Positions 1 to 8,662 are shown, counted from the first letter of the stretch. The stretch is DNA of 64,000 nucleotides from Bacillus sp. 103mf (GCF_900116295.1 NZ_FPAF01000002.1:62001-126000), one strand, 5' to 3'. The notes: generated from the letters alone by a model not told the origin. A program made the numbers and translations.

Positions 1-430
1 CACAAACGATGCTCAAAAAGCGATGGGTATTATTACAATGGCACTTATTGCAAATAATTATCACACTTCAACAGATATCCCTTTTTGGGTCCAACTCGCG
101 TGTGCAACCGCAATGGGGCTAGGTACTTCTGTTGGTGGGTGGAAAATTATTAAGACCGTTGGTGGGCAGATTATGAAAATTCGCCCTGTAAATGGCGTAG
201 CTGCTGATTTATCATCATCACTTGTTATTTTCGGCGCAACTTTCATTCATTTACCAGTAAGTACAACCCACGTTATTTCATCTTCTATTTTAGGTGTAGG
301 TGCTTCACATCGCGTAAAAGGTGTAAAATGGGGAACAGCAAAACGCATGTTAATTACATGGGTTATCACACTTCCTATTTCAGCTTCATTAGCTGCTTTA
401 TGCTATTACGTATTAAATCTTATTTTCTAA
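1..430 (+). CDS. pit: Inorganic phosphate transporter, PiT family (3' part only)
   Basis: The reading frame is already open at the left edge and starts in the window with T-N-D-A-Q-K-A-M-G, the C-terminal PiT signature. About 142 residues remain, with several membrane segments and a second signature-like stretch around LPVSTTHVISSSILGVG. PiT proteins import phosphate (often as metal-phosphate) with H+ or Na+. The 5' half lies outside the window. A strong terminator follows directly, so this is the last gene of its transcript. Confidence 0.9.
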   Translation, partial: TNDAQKAMGIITMALIANNYHTSTDIPFWVQLACATAMGLGTSVGGWKIIKTVGGQIMKIRPVNGVAADLSSSLVIFGATFIHLPVSTTHVISSSILGVGASHRVKGVKWGTAKRMLITWVITLPISASLAALCYYVLNLIF

Positions 431-466
431 AAAAAGTCGTCTTCTACATAAGAAGACGACTTTTTT
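431..466 (+). terminator. Rho-independent terminator after pit
   Basis: Ten-base-pair perfect stem (GTCGTCTTCT at 436-445, AGAAGACGAC at 451-460) with A-run before and T6 after; works in both orientations. Confidence 0.9.
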
Positions 467-541
467 GTGAATACACATCATTCTCATTCAAAACGTTGTA
501 TAATGAATGATGTATTTGCTACAAAAGAGGAGATGTTACAG

Positions 542-1342
542 TTGGAATATATTATGCTACTACTTGTTGGATTATTAGCAGGTACGATTGGAAGTCTAGT
601 TGGTCTTGGTGGCGGAATCATTATTGTTCCATTACTAATTGGATTACATAGCCTTTCCCCACAATTAGCCGTCGGTACTTCAATTGTTACTGTCGTATTT
701 ACAGGTTTGGCTTCTACCCTTACTTATATGAGGCATAAACGAGTGGATTACAAAAGTGGTCTTATTTTATTTATTGGGAGTGGCCCTGGAGGAATCATCG
801 GATCATGGGCAAATAAATTTTTAAATCAAGAATCTTTTTCTTTATATTTTGGAGTCTTTCTTATTTTCGTATCTATTTTACTAATGCTACGGCATAAACT
901 GAAACCCATCTCTCTTTCAAGTAGTTCTGTTGTGAAACGTTCCTTTACAAATTCAGAAGGAGAAATCATAACCTACCAGTTTCCACCTTTTCTTGCTATC
1001 ATTATTTCATTTGGTGTAGGTTTTATTTCTGGGTTATTCGGGATTGGTGGAGGTGCCTTATTAGTTCCAGCAATGATGCTTCTTTTTGCTTTTCCGGCAC
1101 AAATCGCCGTTGCGACATCTATGTTTATTGTTCTTTTATCTGCAATTGTAAATTCAGCAACTCATATCTCCCTTGGGAATGTTAGTTGGGTCTATGCCCT
1201 TGTTTTAATCCCTGGGGCATGGATTGGCGGAAAATTGGGAGCTTATATTAATACAAAATTAAGCGGTAATGTCATTATCAATTTATTACGCATTACCTTA
1301 ATTATTCTCGGCACACGCTTAATTATTAGTTCCATTTTATAA
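542..1342 (+). CDS. TSUP-family (TauE/SafE) membrane permease
   Basis: A 266-residue polytopic membrane protein with two homologous halves, each with a glycine-rich re-entrant motif (GSLVGLGGGIIIVPLL near the N-terminus and SGLFGIGGGALLVPA in the middle). This is the TSUP signature; family members export or import sulfite, sulfonates or other organic anions. The substrate cannot be read here. I chose the TTG at 542 because AGAGGAG (526-532) sits 9 bases upstream; the longer frame from 467 has no ribosome binding site. Own terminator follows. Confidence 0.85.
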   Translation: MEYIMLLLVGLLAGTIGSLVGLGGGIIIVPLLIGLHSLSPQLAVGTSIVTVVFTGLASTLTYMRHKRVDYKSGLILFIGSGPGGIIGSWANKFLNQESFSLYFGVFLIFVSILLMLRHKLKPISLSSSSVVKRSFTNSEGEIITYQFPPFLAIIISFGVGFISGLFGIGGGALLVPAMMLLFAFPAQIAVATSMFIVLLSAIVNSATHISLGNVSWVYALVLIPGAWIGGKLGAYINTKLSGNVIINLLRITLIILGTRLIISSIL

Positions 1343-1370
1343 CGCATTCTTTTTTTAGAATGCGTTTCTT
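1341..1370 (+). terminator. Terminator after the TSUP permease
   Basis: AACGCATTCT (1341-1350) pairs with AGAATGCGTT (1357-1366), followed by T-rich sequence. Confidence 0.85.
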
Positions 1371-1462
1371 TATATACATGTATAAAAAAACACTCCTAAA
1401 ATAATACATAATACTGAGCAGGCACATAATAAAATAAAGTTAGAAATATGTAAATTCTCCAA
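1370..1462 (-). CDS. Possible 30-residue single-span membrane peptide
   Basis: Starts at TTG 1462, with AGGAG (complement of 1471-1475) exactly 8 bases upstream. It encodes MENLHISN followed by about 20 hydrophobic residues ending FFYTCI. The frame stays open upstream to 1558 without a ribosome binding site, so only the short version is supported. No family recognised. It could be a chance ORF; the well-placed Shine-Dalgarno and clean membrane span are the only evidence. Convergent with the TSUP gene. Confidence 0.35.
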   Translation of the reverse strand: MENLHISNFILLCACSVLCIILGVFFYTCI

Positions 1463-1724
1463 AATAATCACTCCTATGTTTGTTGCATCTTTTTCACTTG
1501 ATCCCGCTCTAACGTACAGTAAGACTCCTACCGATATAGGTAAAAATGAATCTTCCATAAGAGCTTCATTGGTTCAACTAATGAAAAATCCCTATTTACT
1601 TTATCATACCGAAAAAACATAACATATACATTTACAATGCCCTAACAATATAGAAATAAGTGTTACAAATCCTATGTAATTATTACATTATATATACAAT
1701 CTCATTGTTTTTATATTTATAAAT

Positions 1725-1919
1725 ATATTCAATTTAATTTTTCAACATATAAGTAGCGGCTATGTAAAATACAACATGGCCGCTACTTGCTTTTTCCTTT
1801 TGTTTTAATCTTTGCATGTGCTAGGAAAAGGCCCTGACCGTTTTCTATGCGTGGCCAGTTGCTCTCGCCCACCTAAAAAGAGAGGAGGCTTTATGTCGTT
1901 TTTTAACTTGTAAATATAA
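1725..1919 (+). repeat. Interspersed repeat family B, copy B1
   Basis: About 195 bp. Shares with the other B copies the left motif ACATATAAGT, the core AGGAAAAGGCCCTGACCG, the box CTCGCCCACCTAAAAAG and the right end ATTTGTA-like tail. It fills most of the gap 1463-1984. Probably one of the 'bcr' repeats of the B. cereus group, though which one cannot be told without a database. Confidence 0.85.
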
Positions 1920-1973
1920 AACAATCCAATAAATGCTTCTCTCATAAATGAAAAGCAGCATTTATTGGATTGT
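1915..1973 (-). terminator. Terminator for the 74-residue gene
   Basis: A 17 bp perfect stem (1921-1937 with 1957-1973) followed on the minus strand by TTTTATATTT. It lies just downstream of the minus-strand gene ending at 1985. Confidence 0.85.
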
Positions 1974-1984
1974 TAAAAATTCCA

Positions 1985-2209
1985 TTAGTGTACAAGCGAC
2001 CATCCCATAAAATCTTCATGAACTTGTCTTGCTCGTTTATCATTTCGATCATATAATTCTGCATAACTATCAGTTTCTTCATCATAAGCCATCGTATAAA
2101 CGATTTGTCCATCTATTTCGACTGATAGAACAACTCCGCCCTTCATTTCTTCCACATGTATCACTGCATCAGCTGAAATCCTCACATCAGTCATTTTTTC
2201 ATCTAACAT
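1985..2209 (-). CDS. Hypothetical protein, 74 residues
   Basis: A small soluble acidic protein, rich in Asp/Glu and beta-type sequence (HVEEMKGGVVLSVEIDGQIVY), ending FMGWSLVH. ATG at 2209 has AGGGGGC nine bases upstream, and a strong terminator follows, so it is a real monocistronic gene. I do not recognise the family and see no catalytic motif or signal peptide. Confidence 0.7.
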   Translation of the reverse strand: MLDEKMTDVRISADAVIHVEEMKGGVVLSVEIDGQIVYTMAYDEETDSYAELYDRNDKRARQVHEDFMGWSLVH

Positions 2210-2344
2210 GGTATGCCCCCTAAAAAATATTCCTTTCTAGTACCGTTCTTACACATACACACTAAACAGTATACTACTGTAATACGGTATCCTTCGTCAA
2301 TACAATTAATGGACTTTATATAGGTGAATGTTTTTTCTACTATA

Positions 2345-2370
2345 TATAAAGTGAAATATCCATTAGTAGG
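2345..2370 (+). repeat. Fragment resembling the left end of repeat family A
   Basis: ATAAAGTGAAATATCCATTAG resembles the A-element left end (ATAAAGTGAAACTTCCATCAG) with a few changes; no matching right end found nearby. Likely a degraded remnant. Confidence 0.45.
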
Positions 2371-2430
2371 CACACTCTCTTAACCTTATAATTCAAATCT
2401 TACTACTTATAAGTGATTTGATAAAGCTAT

Positions 2431-2587
2431 ATAAAGTGAAACTTCCATCAGTGGGGGGGCTTCATCCCCCCCACCGATGGAAAGCCCGCCCAATCGGGCT
2501 TTTACGGGCAGTCGTCCCTCACCTATCTTCTTCGCTTCTCTCCAAATCTTGAGGTGAGGGTCTTACTGCCCGTTAATGCGGGATAAA
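2431..2587 (+). repeat. Interspersed repeat family A (bcr1-like), copy A1, full length
   Basis: 157 bp bounded by direct repeats ATAAA (2431-2435 and 2583-2587). Left end ATAAAGTGAAACTTCCATCA, G/C-rich hairpin around GGGGGGG/CCCCCCC, second hairpin AGCCCGCCCAATCGGGCTT, right end CTTACTGCCCG..GCGGGATAAA. Length and A/T-rich pentamer duplication fit what is known of bcr1, a non-coding mobile-like element of the B. cereus group; the name is my inference. Confidence 0.8.
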
Positions 2588-2590
2588 TCC

Positions 2591-2755
2591 TGCTGTGCAG
2601 AACAAAACATGACCTGTACTCGCTTTCTCCTTTTGCTTTAATCCTTGTACGTAGCAGAAAAAGGCCCTGACCGCTTCTATACATGGCTAGTTGCTCTCGC
2701 CCACCTAAAAGGAAAGGGGTTTTTTATGTCGTTTTTTCAAAATAGATTTATATAT
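2591..2755 (+). repeat. Repeat family B, copy B2 (5' truncated, abuts A1)
   Basis: Begins at TGCTGTGCAGAAC, homologous to an internal position of other B copies, and runs to the usual right end. Its missing left end coincides with copy A1, suggesting A1 inserted into a B element. Together A1, B2 and the fragment at 2345 fill the 2210-2844 gap. Confidence 0.8.
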
Positions 2756-2844
2756 ACAGTCACTTCTATCTGTATCAAGTATAGTCTTATATAAACAATT
2801 CCTCTATAATGAAATTAAAAGCAAAATATAAAGAGGTGCTTACA

Positions 2845-3357
2845 GTGATTTTACATAAAGGAGAAATATTATTTCGCCAAGGAGAGGAAGGCCCTCTATA
2901 TTTTATAAAAAGCGGTCTATTAAAAGTCATTCGTGTCCAAGAAGATGGCACACCTTTTTTATTTAACATTATTGTTCCAGGTGAAACAATTCCTCATCAC
3001 TCTTTAATCTCACCAAAAGAATATCATGGTACTGCAATCGCTTTAATTAAAACAGAAGTAACACCGATTACATGTAAAACATGGTATGAACAATTACAAA
3101 CAGCCCCTGAATCTTATGCCGAGATCGCCCTTCAGCTGCAAACAAAATTACGCATGATGCAGCATCGTATCGACCAACTTACAACTGTATCACCAAAAGA
3201 ACGCCTTTATCGTTTACAAGAATGGTTCGCAACGTATTTAGGTGATATCCCCATTTATGAAATCTTAACACAAACGGAAATCGGGCAATTAATTGGCATT
3301 CGCCGTGAAACCGTAAATCGTCTCCTTCGGGAACAAACAAAAAACGAGGTGAACTAA
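2845..3357 (+). CDS. Crp/Fnr family transcriptional regulator
   Basis: 170 residues: N-terminal cyclic-nucleotide-binding-type beta roll (ILHKGEILFRQGEEGPLYFIKSGLLKV), then a dimer helix and a C-terminal winged helix with recognition motif LTQTEIGQLIGIRRETVNRLL. No N-terminal cysteine cluster is present, so it is not a classical iron-sulfur Fnr. Start GTG 2845 is preferred because AGAGG lies 8 bases upstream; ATG 2809 has no binding site. It converges on hmp, whose promoter carries a Crp/Fnr-type palindrome, so it is a candidate regulator of hmp (inference). Confidence 0.85.
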   Translation: MILHKGEILFRQGEEGPLYFIKSGLLKVIRVQEDGTPFLFNIIVPGETIPHHSLISPKEYHGTAIALIKTEVTPITCKTWYEQLQTAPESYAEIALQLQTKLRMMQHRIDQLTTVSPKERLYRLQEWFATYLGDIPIYEILTQTEIGQLIGIRRETVNRLLREQTKNEVN

Positions 3358-3370
3358 CACCTCGTTCTTT
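3343..3370. terminator. Bidirectional terminator between crp-type gene and hmp
   Basis: AACGAGGTG (3343-3351) pairs with CACCTCGTT (3358-3366); the stem overlaps the last codons of the regulator. On the minus strand it is followed by TTTTTTGTTTG, making it the hmp terminator. Confidence 0.8.
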
Positions 3371-3374
3371 CTAA

Positions 3375-4583
3375 TTACTGTAAGCTTGCTGCTGGTCCGA
3401 AAAATTCAAAATGAATATGTTCTGATGAAACGCCCCATTCTGTCAAACCTACATGAATATGCTTCATAAATGGTACTGGTCCGCAGAAATAGAAATCTGC
3501 TTCATTAGAAGGAATAATAGTTTGTAACCACGCTAAATCAACAAATCCTTCTTTATCATAGTTTTTTACTTTCTTATCTTGCTCAGTTGGTGCAGAGTAG
3601 CAAGTATATGCTTTTACTTGTTCATGCTCTTGCGCTATATTTGCAACATAATCTTTCATTGCGTGTACATCGCTGTTTAACGCACCGTGAATAAAGTATA
3701 CATTACGGTTTGGTGATTGTTGAATCAATGTATTTAACATACTCATCATCGGTGTAATTCCTACCCCACCGCTAATTAACACAACTGGTAATTGTGAATC
3801 CATATTAAGTACAAAATCTCCTGCCGGTGCACTTAATGGTAAAATATCTCCTTCTTTTACATGATCATGTAAATAATTAGATATCACTCCCTCTGGACCT
3901 TCCATACTTTTCTCACGTTTTACACTAATTCTATAATAATCTTTTCCAGGGGCATCGGATAAACTGTACTGACGGTTATGTGTATATGTTTCTCCTTCGA
4001 TGTTTAGCTGTACGCTTACATATTGTCCTGGTAAGAATGAGGATAGCCCTCCTCCATCTTCCGGTTTTAAATAAAAGGATGTAATCACATCACTCTCTTT
4101 CTCTTTTTTCACGACGATAAAGTTGCGGAAGTCTTTCCAACCACCCGCTTTTGCTGCCGCCTCTTCATACATCTCTGCTTCTATACTAATAAATGCATCA
4201 GCAATTACACCATAAGCTTCTCCCCAAGCGTCCAATACTTCTTGCGGCGCATGAGCTACTTCTTTAATTGCTTGCAATAAGCATGTTCCAACAATCGGAT
4301 AGTGCTCTGCTTTAATACCTAAGCTGCGATGCTTGTGTCCAATTTGTTTTACAACTGGAATAATTACTGCTAAGTTATCAATATAATTAGCAGCTGCATA
4401 TACTGCATTTGCTAAGGCTTGTTGCTGTCTTCCTTTTTTTTGATTTGTATGGTTAAAAATATTTAATAGTTCAGGATGCTCAGAAAACATAATTTCATAA
4501 AAACGTGTTGTAATCTCTACACCTTTTTCTTGTAATAACGGTACAGTTGATTTTACGATTTCAATTGTTTTTGGATTTAACAT
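3375..4583 (-). CDS. hmp: Flavohaemoprotein, nitric oxide dioxygenase
   Basis: 402 residues, as usual for Hmp. Globin domain (about 1-140, proximal histidine in KQIGHKHRSLG), FAD-binding barrel (about 150-260, RQYSLSDAPG) and NAD(P)H domain (about 265-400, ISGGVGITPMMSML and FYFCGPVPFM). Converts NO plus O2 to nitrate in the cytoplasm, using NAD(P)H. ATG 4583 has AGGAG 9 bases upstream; the upstream GTG at 4592 lies next to that site and is unlikely. A consensus FNR/CRP palindrome lies upstream. Confidence 0.96.
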   Translation of the reverse strand: MLNPKTIEIVKSTVPLLQEKGVEITTRFYEIMFSEHPELLNIFNHTNQKKGRQQQALANAVYAAANYIDNLAVIIPVVKQIGHKHRSLGIKAEHYPIVGTCLLQAIKEVAHAPQEVLDAWGEAYGVIADAFISIEAEMYEEAAAKAGGWKDFRNFIVVKKEKESDVITSFYLKPEDGGGLSSFLPGQYVSVQLNIEGETYTHNRQYSLSDAPGKDYYRISVKREKSMEGPEGVISNYLHDHVKEGDILPLSAPAGDFVLNMDSQLPVVLISGGVGITPMMSMLNTLIQQSPNRNVYFIHGALNSDVHAMKDYVANIAQEHEQVKAYTCYSAPTEQDKKVKNYDKEGFVDLAWLQTIIPSNEADFYFCGPVPFMKHIHVGLTEWGVSSEHIHFEFFGPAASLQ

Positions 4584-4616
4584 ACTATTCACTCCTCTAT
4601 TTCTTTATCTATCTCT

Positions 4617-4659
4617 ATTTTATAGAATACTCCAAATATAGGTTGTGATTTTAATCACT
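4617..4659 (-). promoter_or_regulatory. hmp promoter with Crp/Fnr-type operator
   Basis: TGTGA-TTTTAA-TCACT (4644-4659) matches the Crp/Fnr operator TGTGA-N6-TCACA. Reading toward hmp, a -10-like TATAAAAT (complement of 4617-4624) lies where expected if the operator is centred near -41, the activating position. Confidence 0.7.
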
Positions 4660-4688
4660 ATAAACATGATGTTTTTGTGAAAAACGTC

Positions 4689-4786
4689 ATAAAGTGAAAC
4701 TTTAATCAGTGCTTTCATCTCTCTTTTGTGCTTGTCTCTCCATCTTAAGGTGGTGACTTACTGCTCAAAAGTAGCGGAATAATAAA
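4689..4786 (+). repeat. Repeat family A, degenerate copy A2
   Basis: Begins ATAAAGTGAAACTTTAATCAG and ends CTTACTGCTC..GCGGAATAATAAA; the central hairpins are largely lost. About 98 bp. Confidence 0.65.
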
Positions 4787-4810
4787 AAGACATACTAAGT
4801 ATGTCTTTTT
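4784..4810 (-). terminator. Terminator after the 172-residue gene
   Basis: AAAAAGACATACT (4784-4796) pairs with AGTATGTCTTTTT (4798-4810). Confidence 0.85.
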
Positions 4811-5327
4811 ACGGTGCTTGCAATACCTGTTCGATTATTTTCACATCTTTTCCATTTCCAAACTCTGTATAGCCCCAAATGTTCGTTTCACCTGTATATT
4901 TATTTAAAATAATATCAAGATCATGGTATACACGATGTGCATAAACAATATACTCAATATTCCGATTCGTTACTCCCTTTTTTAAAGTTTCATAACTTCG
5001 TTTCACATCTCGTTTTATTTGATTGTTTTTTACTTTCTTCTCAAAATTTTTTAAAGCATTCTCCTGTTCTTGAAACCATTTCATGAAATGATCCCAATCT
5101 CCATCTGTATACTTTTCTGCTTTTCCATAATTTAAAAAGTTATTATAACTTGCATGTGTTGTACCGATAAATTGTAACACTTCTTTCGTCTCATCCACAT
5201 CTTCTACTTTTGGCATTGATGCTACACCAACCGGCTTACTCGCATAGTGTATAAAAAATTTGCTTAAGCCGTAACTAGCGATTCCCATGACAAGAAGAAT
5301 TCCAAGTATACTCCACATTTTTTTCAT
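4809..5327 (-). CDS. Hypothetical membrane-anchored protein, 172 residues
   Basis: MKKMW then an uninterrupted hydrophobic stretch to about residue 28 (signal anchor), followed by a charged, mostly helical extracytoplasmic domain with many Lys and Tyr residues (NYGKAEKYTDGDWDHFMKWF). No lipobox and no catalytic motif. The gene stands alone between the hmp promoter and the M50 protease. Family not recognised. Confidence 0.7.
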   Translation of the reverse strand: MKKMWSILGILLVMGIASYGLSKFFIHYASKPVGVASMPKVEDVDETKEVLQFIGTTHASYNNFLNYGKAEKYTDGDWDHFMKWFQEQENALKNFEKKVKNNQIKRDVKRSYETLKKGVTNRNIEYIVYAHRVYHDLDIILNKYTGETNIWGYTEFGNGKDVKIIEQVLQAP

Positions 5328-5440
5328 ACACCTTACCCCTTTGCTTTATAAATATTACATTTATTTATTAGAAGTGTAATATTCTATGAAAAAATGGGGG
5401 TTCCTGTATAAATAGTTCTTATCATTTCGACAATACTTTT

Positions 5441-6538
5441 CTACAAATTACGTGTCGGAAGTTGATTCTGCAAGATAGTGGTTCCTTGATATGTAGCATA
5501 TCCGAGTACTACAAGTAATAATACATACAAAATGAACATACTTATACGAGTTTTCATATTTGCAGAATAGTACTTTTCATACTGTTCTTTTTCTTCTTCC
5601 CACTTATGTAATTTTCGCTCTGACACTGCTATTGCATCTTGCATCAATAGAAGGTACCGTTCTCTTTCCTCTTCATACGGTACGTAATCAAGTGGTTCAA
5701 ATTTAGGATACAGGTAATCTAATGCTATTTTTCTTTGACGTTCTTCTTTTGTTAATGTTTTATCTCTTTCTTTCTGGTTAAGCATTGTCACTTCATGATG
5801 CATCATATAGATGGTGCGATGAAGTGCACCTGTTTCTCGCAATTCTTCTTTCAAACGTATAATATATTCTTTTATGGTATCTATTTTCCAACCAAGCTCT
5901 TGGATTGGTTGATTTCGCTTTGATACTCTGTGCCACTCTAAACAACCTAGTATAAAAATAAATCCAAGAAAAATACTTTTTTGTACAATTGCATAACCGA
6001 GCAATATAACAAGGCCAAGCGCCCAAATTTTCGTACTTACAACAGAAACAATTCGTCCACCATCAAGAGGTGATACGGGAATTAAGTTAAAGAAATTAAT
6101 CATGCTACCAAGTACAATAACAAGTGCCCAAAATGGTTCTTTTGTTATCATATACAGTGGAATGGCTGGTAAAAAAGAGAGTAAACCAAATAACGGTCCC
6201 ATATATGCAATGTATGCCTCATCTTTTGCGTTTTTAGGCAATTCTTTCATTCCTATAACCGCTCCCAAAAATGGGATAAAAATAGCAGGTGATGTTGCAA
6301 TCCCTTTTCGTCTTGCTGCCCACAAATGACCCATTTCATGAATAAGTAATAAGTATACAAGTGCAACGCCAAATTTCCATCCGTATATTGCTGCATAAGC
6401 ACCAAGAGATAGCAACATACTAAATACAGTAGAAAACTTTGCTAATTTTACAATAGCAAACACCCATTTTAATTTAGACAACAGAAAAACACCAACTGCT
6501 GCAATAATTCCCCATAATCCTTTTGTATTTTGTTTCAT
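5441..6538 (-). CDS. Site-2-protease-type membrane metallopeptidase (M50)
   Basis: 365 residues. The N-terminal half is a membrane domain with the zinc motif HEMGH (about residues 67-71) and the second M50 motif NLIPVSPLDGGR (about 150-161). A long charged cytoplasmic coiled region and one C-terminal membrane span follow. These enzymes cut proteins within the membrane; the substrate is unknown. ATG 6538 follows AAGGAGAGGAAT. The neighbours give no clue to its target. Confidence 0.85.
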   Translation of the reverse strand: MKQNTKGLWGIIAAVGVFLLSKLKWVFAIVKLAKFSTVFSMLLSLGAYAAIYGWKFGVALVYLLLIHEMGHLWAARRKGIATSPAIFIPFLGAVIGMKELPKNAKDEAYIAYMGPLFGLLSFLPAIPLYMITKEPFWALVIVLGSMINFFNLIPVSPLDGGRIVSVVSTKIWALGLVILLGYAIVQKSIFLGFIFILGCLEWHRVSKRNQPIQELGWKIDTIKEYIIRLKEELRETGALHRTIYMMHHEVTMLNQKERDKTLTKEERQRKIALDYLYPKFEPLDYVPYEEERERYLLLMQDAIAVSERKLHKWEEEKEQYEKYYSANMKTRISMFILYVLLLVVLGYATYQGTTILQNQLPTRNL

Positions 6539-6660
6539 ATTCCTCTCCTTACCGATAATCTTTTTCCTCTTAATTATGTCATATTTTTCAAGTTTATTGG
6601 AAACTATCGTTTATTTCCTCCACTTTTAGCCAATACTATACATGTAAGGAGGTGAAAACG

Positions 6661-6858
6661 GTGACATTGCAATCTGTTATGATCGGCGCCTTATCTTTTC
6701 TAGCTTCTATGCTAATTTTTTATACTGTTGGATATGTATTACTTTTAGATTGGCTACCCGACAATATTTTTATTAGCTCCATTATCCTTTCTGCACTTAT
6801 TATCGCTTATTTTATTACGCGAAAGTCCATGAATGAACCTTCAACAAAAACAAAATAA
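6661..6858 (+). CDS. Small two-span membrane protein, 65 residues
   Basis: Start GTG 6661 lies 8 bases after a consensus AAGGAGG; the in-frame GTG at 6652 would overlap the spacer. Two hydrophobic segments (about residues 3-27 and 35-53) and a polar tail ending STKTK. Terminator follows at once. No known family recognised. Confidence 0.65.
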   Translation: MTLQSVMIGALSFLASMLIFYTVGYVLLLDWLPDNIFISSIILSALIIAYFITRKSMNEPSTKTK

Positions 6859-6887
6859 AAGAGTGATGGTATCTTATCACTCTTTTT
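6857..6887 (+). terminator. Terminator after the 65-residue gene
   Basis: AAAAGAGTGAT pairs with ATCACTCTTTTT around an 8-base loop. Confidence 0.85.
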
Positions 6888-6907
6888 CTCATTTCCTAGA
6901 ACAACCA

Positions 6908-7783
6908 TTATCTTTCTAGCTGCATCTTCTCTCCATATTCTTTTACTATTTGAATAATATTTTGAAACGCACCTATCTCTTCTTTTGTATGATTCAATAC
7001 TTTTAGGTTGTATTGATCATAATACGCTTCTAACATTTTTAATTGAGATGATGATATACCACTAACGGGAACAACAAAGTCCACTTCATATTGTTTATAT
7101 CCTTCTTTCACTAACTCACCTTGTACTTGTTCACTTTTTTCTTTATTTATTATCTTTTGTACTTTCGAAGGAAATTGTAATTGAAAATAATAGTTTTTTT
7201 CTTTTTCCAGCTTTTTATATAATGCGTCTGAAATCGTATAATACACTGTATAATACACTGTATTTTCCTTTGTTTTAATGTGAAAACGAGTAATTTGTAA
7301 ATCTTTTTTAGTGATTTCAGTTATAGTTGATTGCTGTCCCTCCTCATTTTGTATGAAAGGTGCCGACGGGAATAAAGAAAGAAGTTTTTCTGTATCCACT
7401 TTTGATATAAGATAAAAATTTTTTGGATCTGTTTCTTTTTGTAACCATCCTGTTCTCGCTTCTGTACGAAGCCAAGCTTTATATTTCTCTTCTTGTCCAT
7501 TTTTCTTAACTGTAATTACATATTCCGGTTCACCTAATTCACCGATTACATTTTGTTTCTCTGCTTTACTTATAATATTAGCCGCTATTTTTGCTTCGTC
7601 ATCCTTCAATATTGTTTCTTTTTTCCCTACTAGAGATACAATTACTTGTACATTCTCTTCCACAATACGCCCCGCTTCTTTTGTTGATTTTTCACTTTGT
7701 TCTATGTTCTCATCCGTTTGATTACATGCTACTAATAAAAAAAGAAAGAACATGAATAACCATTTTTTTCGCATAGCTCTCAT
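6908..7783 (-). CDS. Hypothetical lipoprotein
   Basis: Up to 291 residues. Signal peptide with lipobox LLVAC, the Cys being lipidated, then a charged Glu/Lys-rich extracellular region containing repeated beta-type segments (TRFHIKTKENTVYYTVYYTI). Three in-frame ATGs lie close together (7789, 7783, 7774); 7783 and 7774 both have a usable GAGG upstream. Function unknown; it converges on the 65-residue gene. Confidence 0.75.
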   Translation of the reverse strand: MRAMRKKWLFMFFLFLLVACNQTDENIEQSEKSTKEAGRIVEENVQVIVSLVGKKETILKDDEAKIAANIISKAEKQNVIGELGEPEYVITVKKNGQEEKYKAWLRTEARTGWLQKETDPKNFYLISKVDTEKLLSLFPSAPFIQNEEGQQSTITEITKKDLQITRFHIKTKENTVYYTVYYTISDALYKKLEKEKNYYFQLQFPSKVQKIINKEKSEQVQGELVKEGYKQYEVDFVVPVSGISSSQLKMLEAYYDQYNLKVLNHTKEEIGAFQNIIQIVKEYGEKMQLER

Positions 7784-7885
7784 CCTCATTCCTCAAAATA
7801 AGAAAAACTTATTGTCCTCGAAAGAAAACAAAATCAACCTAACAAATTAAATTCGATATAATATACATGAAAAGGAGGTTACAAC

Positions 7886-8662
7886 ATGCCGATAGATTTT
7901 CATAGTTCAGACAACAAATATACGTATACCAATCGTCAAGCAACAGATTCATGGACACATATGATACAAAACATTGTAGATGTCAAAGAAAAAAGAGTGA
8001 TTGATATTGGATGCGGAGGTGGGATTTATACGAAACAACTTGCTATGATGGGGGCAGCTGAAGTAATTGGTGTTGATTTTTCAAATCAGATGATCCAGGC
8101 TGCCAAAGAAAATTGTACTCATACATCAAATGTTTCCTTTATACAAGGTGACGCTTATAACATCCCTTTTGCAGATGAAACATTTGATATTGTTCTATCA
8201 CGAGCTGTTATTCATCATCTAGATTATATTCCGAAATTTCTTCAAGAAGCATATCGCATTTTAAAACGAGGCGGTATCCTTATTCTCCAAGATCGGACAA
8301 TTGAAGACTGCACGATTTCAGGAAGTCCGGAACATATTCGCGGCTATTTCTTTTCTTGCTATCCCAAATTAATCCGCATAGAAGCAAAACGAAGACCAGA
8401 AACAAATCAAATACAACATTTGTTACATGATAACGGCTTTGAGACAAATCCGATTCAAACTCTGTGGGAAGTTCGTAAAACACATCCTTCAATTGAAGAT
8501 TTACTTCAAGACTTATCACCACGTACAGGCCGCTCTATTCTCCATGAATTATCAGACAATGAACTTTCTGGGTTATTGCGACATATTCACTCTAAACTTT
8601 ACAAGAAATCCCCCATTATAGAACAAGATCGTTGGACAATTTGGAAAGCTGCGAAAGAGTAA
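7886..8662 (+). CDS. Class I SAM-dependent methyltransferase
   Basis: 258 residues. Motif I VIDIGCGGGIYTKQL (about residues 38-52), acidic motif VIGVDFS and motif IV FDIVLSRAVIHHL define a Methyltransf_11/UbiE-like Rossmann domain. The C-terminal third is family-specific. The substrate cannot be read from the sequence. ATG 7886 follows AAAGGAGG. The gene is monocistronic, with a terminator shared with the convergent gene. Confidence 0.85.
   Translation: MPIDFHSSDNKYTYTNRQATDSWTHMIQNIVDVKEKRVIDIGCGGGIYTKQLAMMGAAEVIGVDFSNQMIQAAKENCTHTSNVSFIQGDAYNIPFADETFDIVLSRAVIHHLDYIPKFLQEAYRILKRGGILILQDRTIEDCTISGSPEHIRGYFFSCYPKLIRIEAKRRPETNQIQHLLHDNGFETNPIQTLWEVRKTHPSIEDLLQDLSPRTGRSILHELSDNELSGLLRHIHSKLYKKSPIIEQDRWTIWKAAKE

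Noticed and set aside
467-541. N-terminal extension of the TSUP permease from 467
   Set aside because: No ribosome site for it; AGAGGAG points to TTG 542, and the extra residues overlap the previous terminator region.
6102-6329. Plus-strand ORF within the M50 protease gene
   Set aside because: Antisense shadow without ribosome site.
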